NCBI RefSeq assembly: GCF_029544075.1
Contig: NZ_JAJQJH010000016.1
Location: forward strand, 1 to 64,000
Length of the DNA stretch: 64,000 bases
Direction: 5' to 3'
Source of the DNA: Chromohalobacter canadensis
GTDB lineage: Bacteria; Pseudomonadota; Gammaproteobacteria; Pseudomonadales; Halomonadaceae
The notes beneath the pieces are model-generated. The model was not told the DNA's origin. It worked only from the letters and a program-made list of their open reading frames with translations, and searched no databases. The position numbers and the translations under genes are program-made. Positions 62,435-64,000 of the stretch are shown one piece after another (within the stretch, counting starts at the first letter, position 1; every line of letters starts with the position of its first letter).

Positions 62435-64000
62435 CTATCTTGCCCCGTCACCCGGCGCCGATTCTTTGCCGCCTTGGTCATCGCGGAGCTCGCGGCGCAG
62501 CACCTTGCCAACGTTGGTCTTGGGCAGCTCATCGCGAAACTCGATGAGCTTGGGCACCTTATAGGCAGAGAGTTCCTGCTTGCACCAAGCGCGCAACGTG
62601 TCGGCATCCAGCGCCTCGTTATGGCTCACCACGAAGAGCTTGATCGCCTCGCCGGTGGCATCGTCGGACACCCCGATGGCAGCGACCTCGATCACATCCT
62701 CGTGCGTGGCGACCACGTCTTCGACCTCGTTGGGATAGACGTTGAAGCCGGAGACGATAATCATGTCCTTCTTACGGTCGACGATTCGCACGTAATCGTC
62801 GTCCTGAATCACGGCGATATCGCCGGTGCGAATCCAACCCTCGGCGTCCAGCGTCTTGGCGGTATCCTCGGGGCGGTTCCAATACCCTTTCATCACCTGC
62901 GGCCCCTGGACGCACAACTCGCCGGGCTCGCCCCGCGCAACTTCTTCTCCTTCGGGACCGATCACCTTGATCGAGGTCCCAGGTACCGGTTTGCCGATGG
63001 TGCCCAGTTGAATACCGTCCGGCGGATTGACGCATACGATGGGCGAGGTCTCGGTCATACCGTAGCCTTCCAGGATCGCGCAGCCCGTGACCTCTTCCCA
63101 ACGTTTCGCGGCGGCCTTGGTCAGCGCCATGCCACCGGAGATGGTCAGCTTGAGGCGCGAGAAATCCAGAGCTCGAAAGTCCTCGCGCTGACACAGCGCG
63201 TTGAATAACGTATTGAGCCCCACGAAGCCAGTGTACTCGGTCTTGCGCAGCGTCTTGATGAAGCCATCGATATCACGCGGATTGGGAATCAGCACAGTGT
63301 GATTGCCGGTGACCATGGTGAACAGGCAATTCACCGTAAAGGTGTAGATATGATAGACGGGCAGAGGCGCGATGATCGTCTCGCGTCCTTCCTCGATCAG
63401 TCCGGCGATCATCTGGCGCGTTTGCAGCATGTTGGCGATCAGGTTGCGATGCGTGAGCATGGTGCCCTTGGCCACGCCGGTAGTACCGCCGGTGTACTGC
63501 AACACGGCCACGTCATCAGTCTGGCATATGGCCGCTTCACTCGACTGCCCTCGCCCACGCATCAGAGCATCGCGAAAACGTGTCGCCTCAGGCAATGTGT
63601 AGCGTGGCACCATTTTCTTGACGTGCTTGACCACGGCATTGATCAGCGTGCGCTTGGGGAAGTCATGCATGTCGCCGAGTTCGGTCACCAACACATGACG
63701 AATCGCCGTGCGCGGCAGTATTCGTTCGAGCTTGTCGGCCATATTGGCGAGAATCAGAATCGCTTTGACGTCGGCATCCTGAAATTGATGCGCCATCTCA
63801 CGCTCGGTATACAGCGGATTGGTATTGACCACCACCAGCCCGGCACGCATGGCGCCGAAGATCGCCACGGGAAATTGCAGCACATTGGGCAACTGGATGG
63901 CGATGCGGTCTCCCGGCACGAGATCGGTTTCCTCGCTGAGCCAGCCAGCGAAATCCCGCGAGAGGCGTTCGAGCTCCGCATAGCTCAGCGTTTGCCCCAT
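62435..64000 (-). CDS. fadD: Long-chain-fatty-acid-CoA ligase FadD (5' end outside window)
   Basis: The visible 521 residues are the bulk of an acyl-CoA synthetase that activates fatty acids with ATP and CoA. The P-loop-like YTGGTTGVAKGTMLTHRN, the LEGYGMTETSP motif, TGDIAVIQDD and the fatty-acyl-CoA signature DRKKDMIIVSGFNVYPNE are all intact. FadD is normally about 560 residues, so roughly 40 N-terminal residues lie beyond base 64000; the Met at the edge (MGQTLSYAELERL) is internal. With fadE at 13482 it supports a fatty-acid degradation capacity. Confidence 0.94.
   Translation of the reverse strand: MGQTLSYAELERLSRDFAGWLSEETDLVPGDRIAIQLPNVLQFPVAIFGAMRAGLVVVNTNPLYTEREMAHQFQDADVKAILILANMADKLERILPRTAIRHVLVTELGDMHDFPKRTLINAVVKHVKKMVPRYTLPEATRFRDALMRGRGQSSEAAICQTDDVAVLQYTGGTTGVAKGTMLTHRNLIANMLQTRQMIAGLIEEGRETIIAPLPVYHIYTFTVNCLFTMVTGNHTVLIPNPRDIDGFIKTLRKTEYTGFVGLNTLFNALCQREDFRALDFSRLKLTISGGMALTKAAAKRWEEVTGCAILEGYGMTETSPIVCVNPPDGIQLGTIGKPVPGTSIKVIGPEGEEVARGEPGELCVQGPQVMKGYWNRPEDTAKTLDAEGWIRTGDIAVIQDDDYVRIVDRKKDMIIVSGFNVYPNEVEDVVATHEDVIEVAAIGVSDDATGEAIKLFVVSHNEALDADTLRAWCKQELSAYKVPKLIEFRDELPKTNVGKVLRRELRDDQGGKESAPGDGAR

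Noticed and set aside
1-64000. Prophage, insertion sequence, integron or CRISPR array
   Set aside because: No transposase, integrase, phage structural gene, terminal repeats or spaced direct repeats were seen on reading both strands.

Overview
The window looks like a chromosomal segment of a moderately halophilic gammaproteobacterium of the Halomonadaceae; the gene content fits Chromohalobacter or a close Halomonas relative best. This is inferred from high G+C content, a betIBA choline-to-glycine-betaine locus, KtrAB potassium uptake, a PA0069-type radical SAM gene and a Pseudomonas/Halomonas-like gene repertoire. No 16S rRNA or other definitive marker is present. Coding density is high and almost all of it is ordinary core or near-core genome. 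I see no prophage, insertion sequence, integrase, CRISPR array or toxin-antitoxin pair.

Layout: (1) 1-450: three tRNA genes (Asn, Asn, Met) on the minus strand. (2) 545-5638: osmoprotection, with a choline/betaine-binding protein gene divergent from betI-betB-betA and two BetI-like operator dyads between them. (3) 5897-13322: an MdtABC-like RND efflux operon with one adaptor and two pumps. (4) 13482-20927: fadE, an RlpA-like lipoprotein with a quinone oxidoreductase, an unrecognised protein, a glycerophosphodiesterase and a MotA/MotB-type stator pair. (5) 21141-27227: a nucleoside transporter, a cobalamin-riboswitch-controlled btuB, a small HTH protein, a radical SAM protein behind a near-consensus LexA box, and a CaCA-family exchanger. 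(6) 27251-35947: a FAN1-like nuclease overlapping a nuclease-helicase fusion, an MpaB-type protein, an orphan ParA, and cobO and btuF for B12 salvage. (7) 36050-39788: an NSS transporter and KtrAB.

(8) 39917-45466: an arsenic island with arsB, arsR, arsH, arsC, a second arsR, a GAPDH gene and arsJ. It can export arsenite, reduce arsenate, and export arsenate as 1-arseno-3-phosphoglycerate; the two ArsR proteins use different cysteine sites. (9) 45694-51472: cfa, then pstSCAB with a repeated Pho box and no phoU. (10) 51586-56412: a Bcr/CflA exporter, a chemoreceptor, and a SpoIIE-type phosphatase with a degenerate receiver overlapping a STAS protein. (11) 56428-64000: mlaA coupled to a FabH-like synthase, hrpA, and fadD cut by the window edge.

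The points most worth following up are the LexA-boxed radical SAM gene, the FAN1/Cas4-like-nuclease/Rad3-helicase operon, the two ArsR sensor types sharing a candidate operator motif, the btuB riboswitch whose terminator stem contains the btuB Shine-Dalgarno sequence, and the pseudo-receiver SpoIIE/STAS switch. I found no clearly undescribed multi-gene system. All functions are assigned from sequence recognition without database searches.
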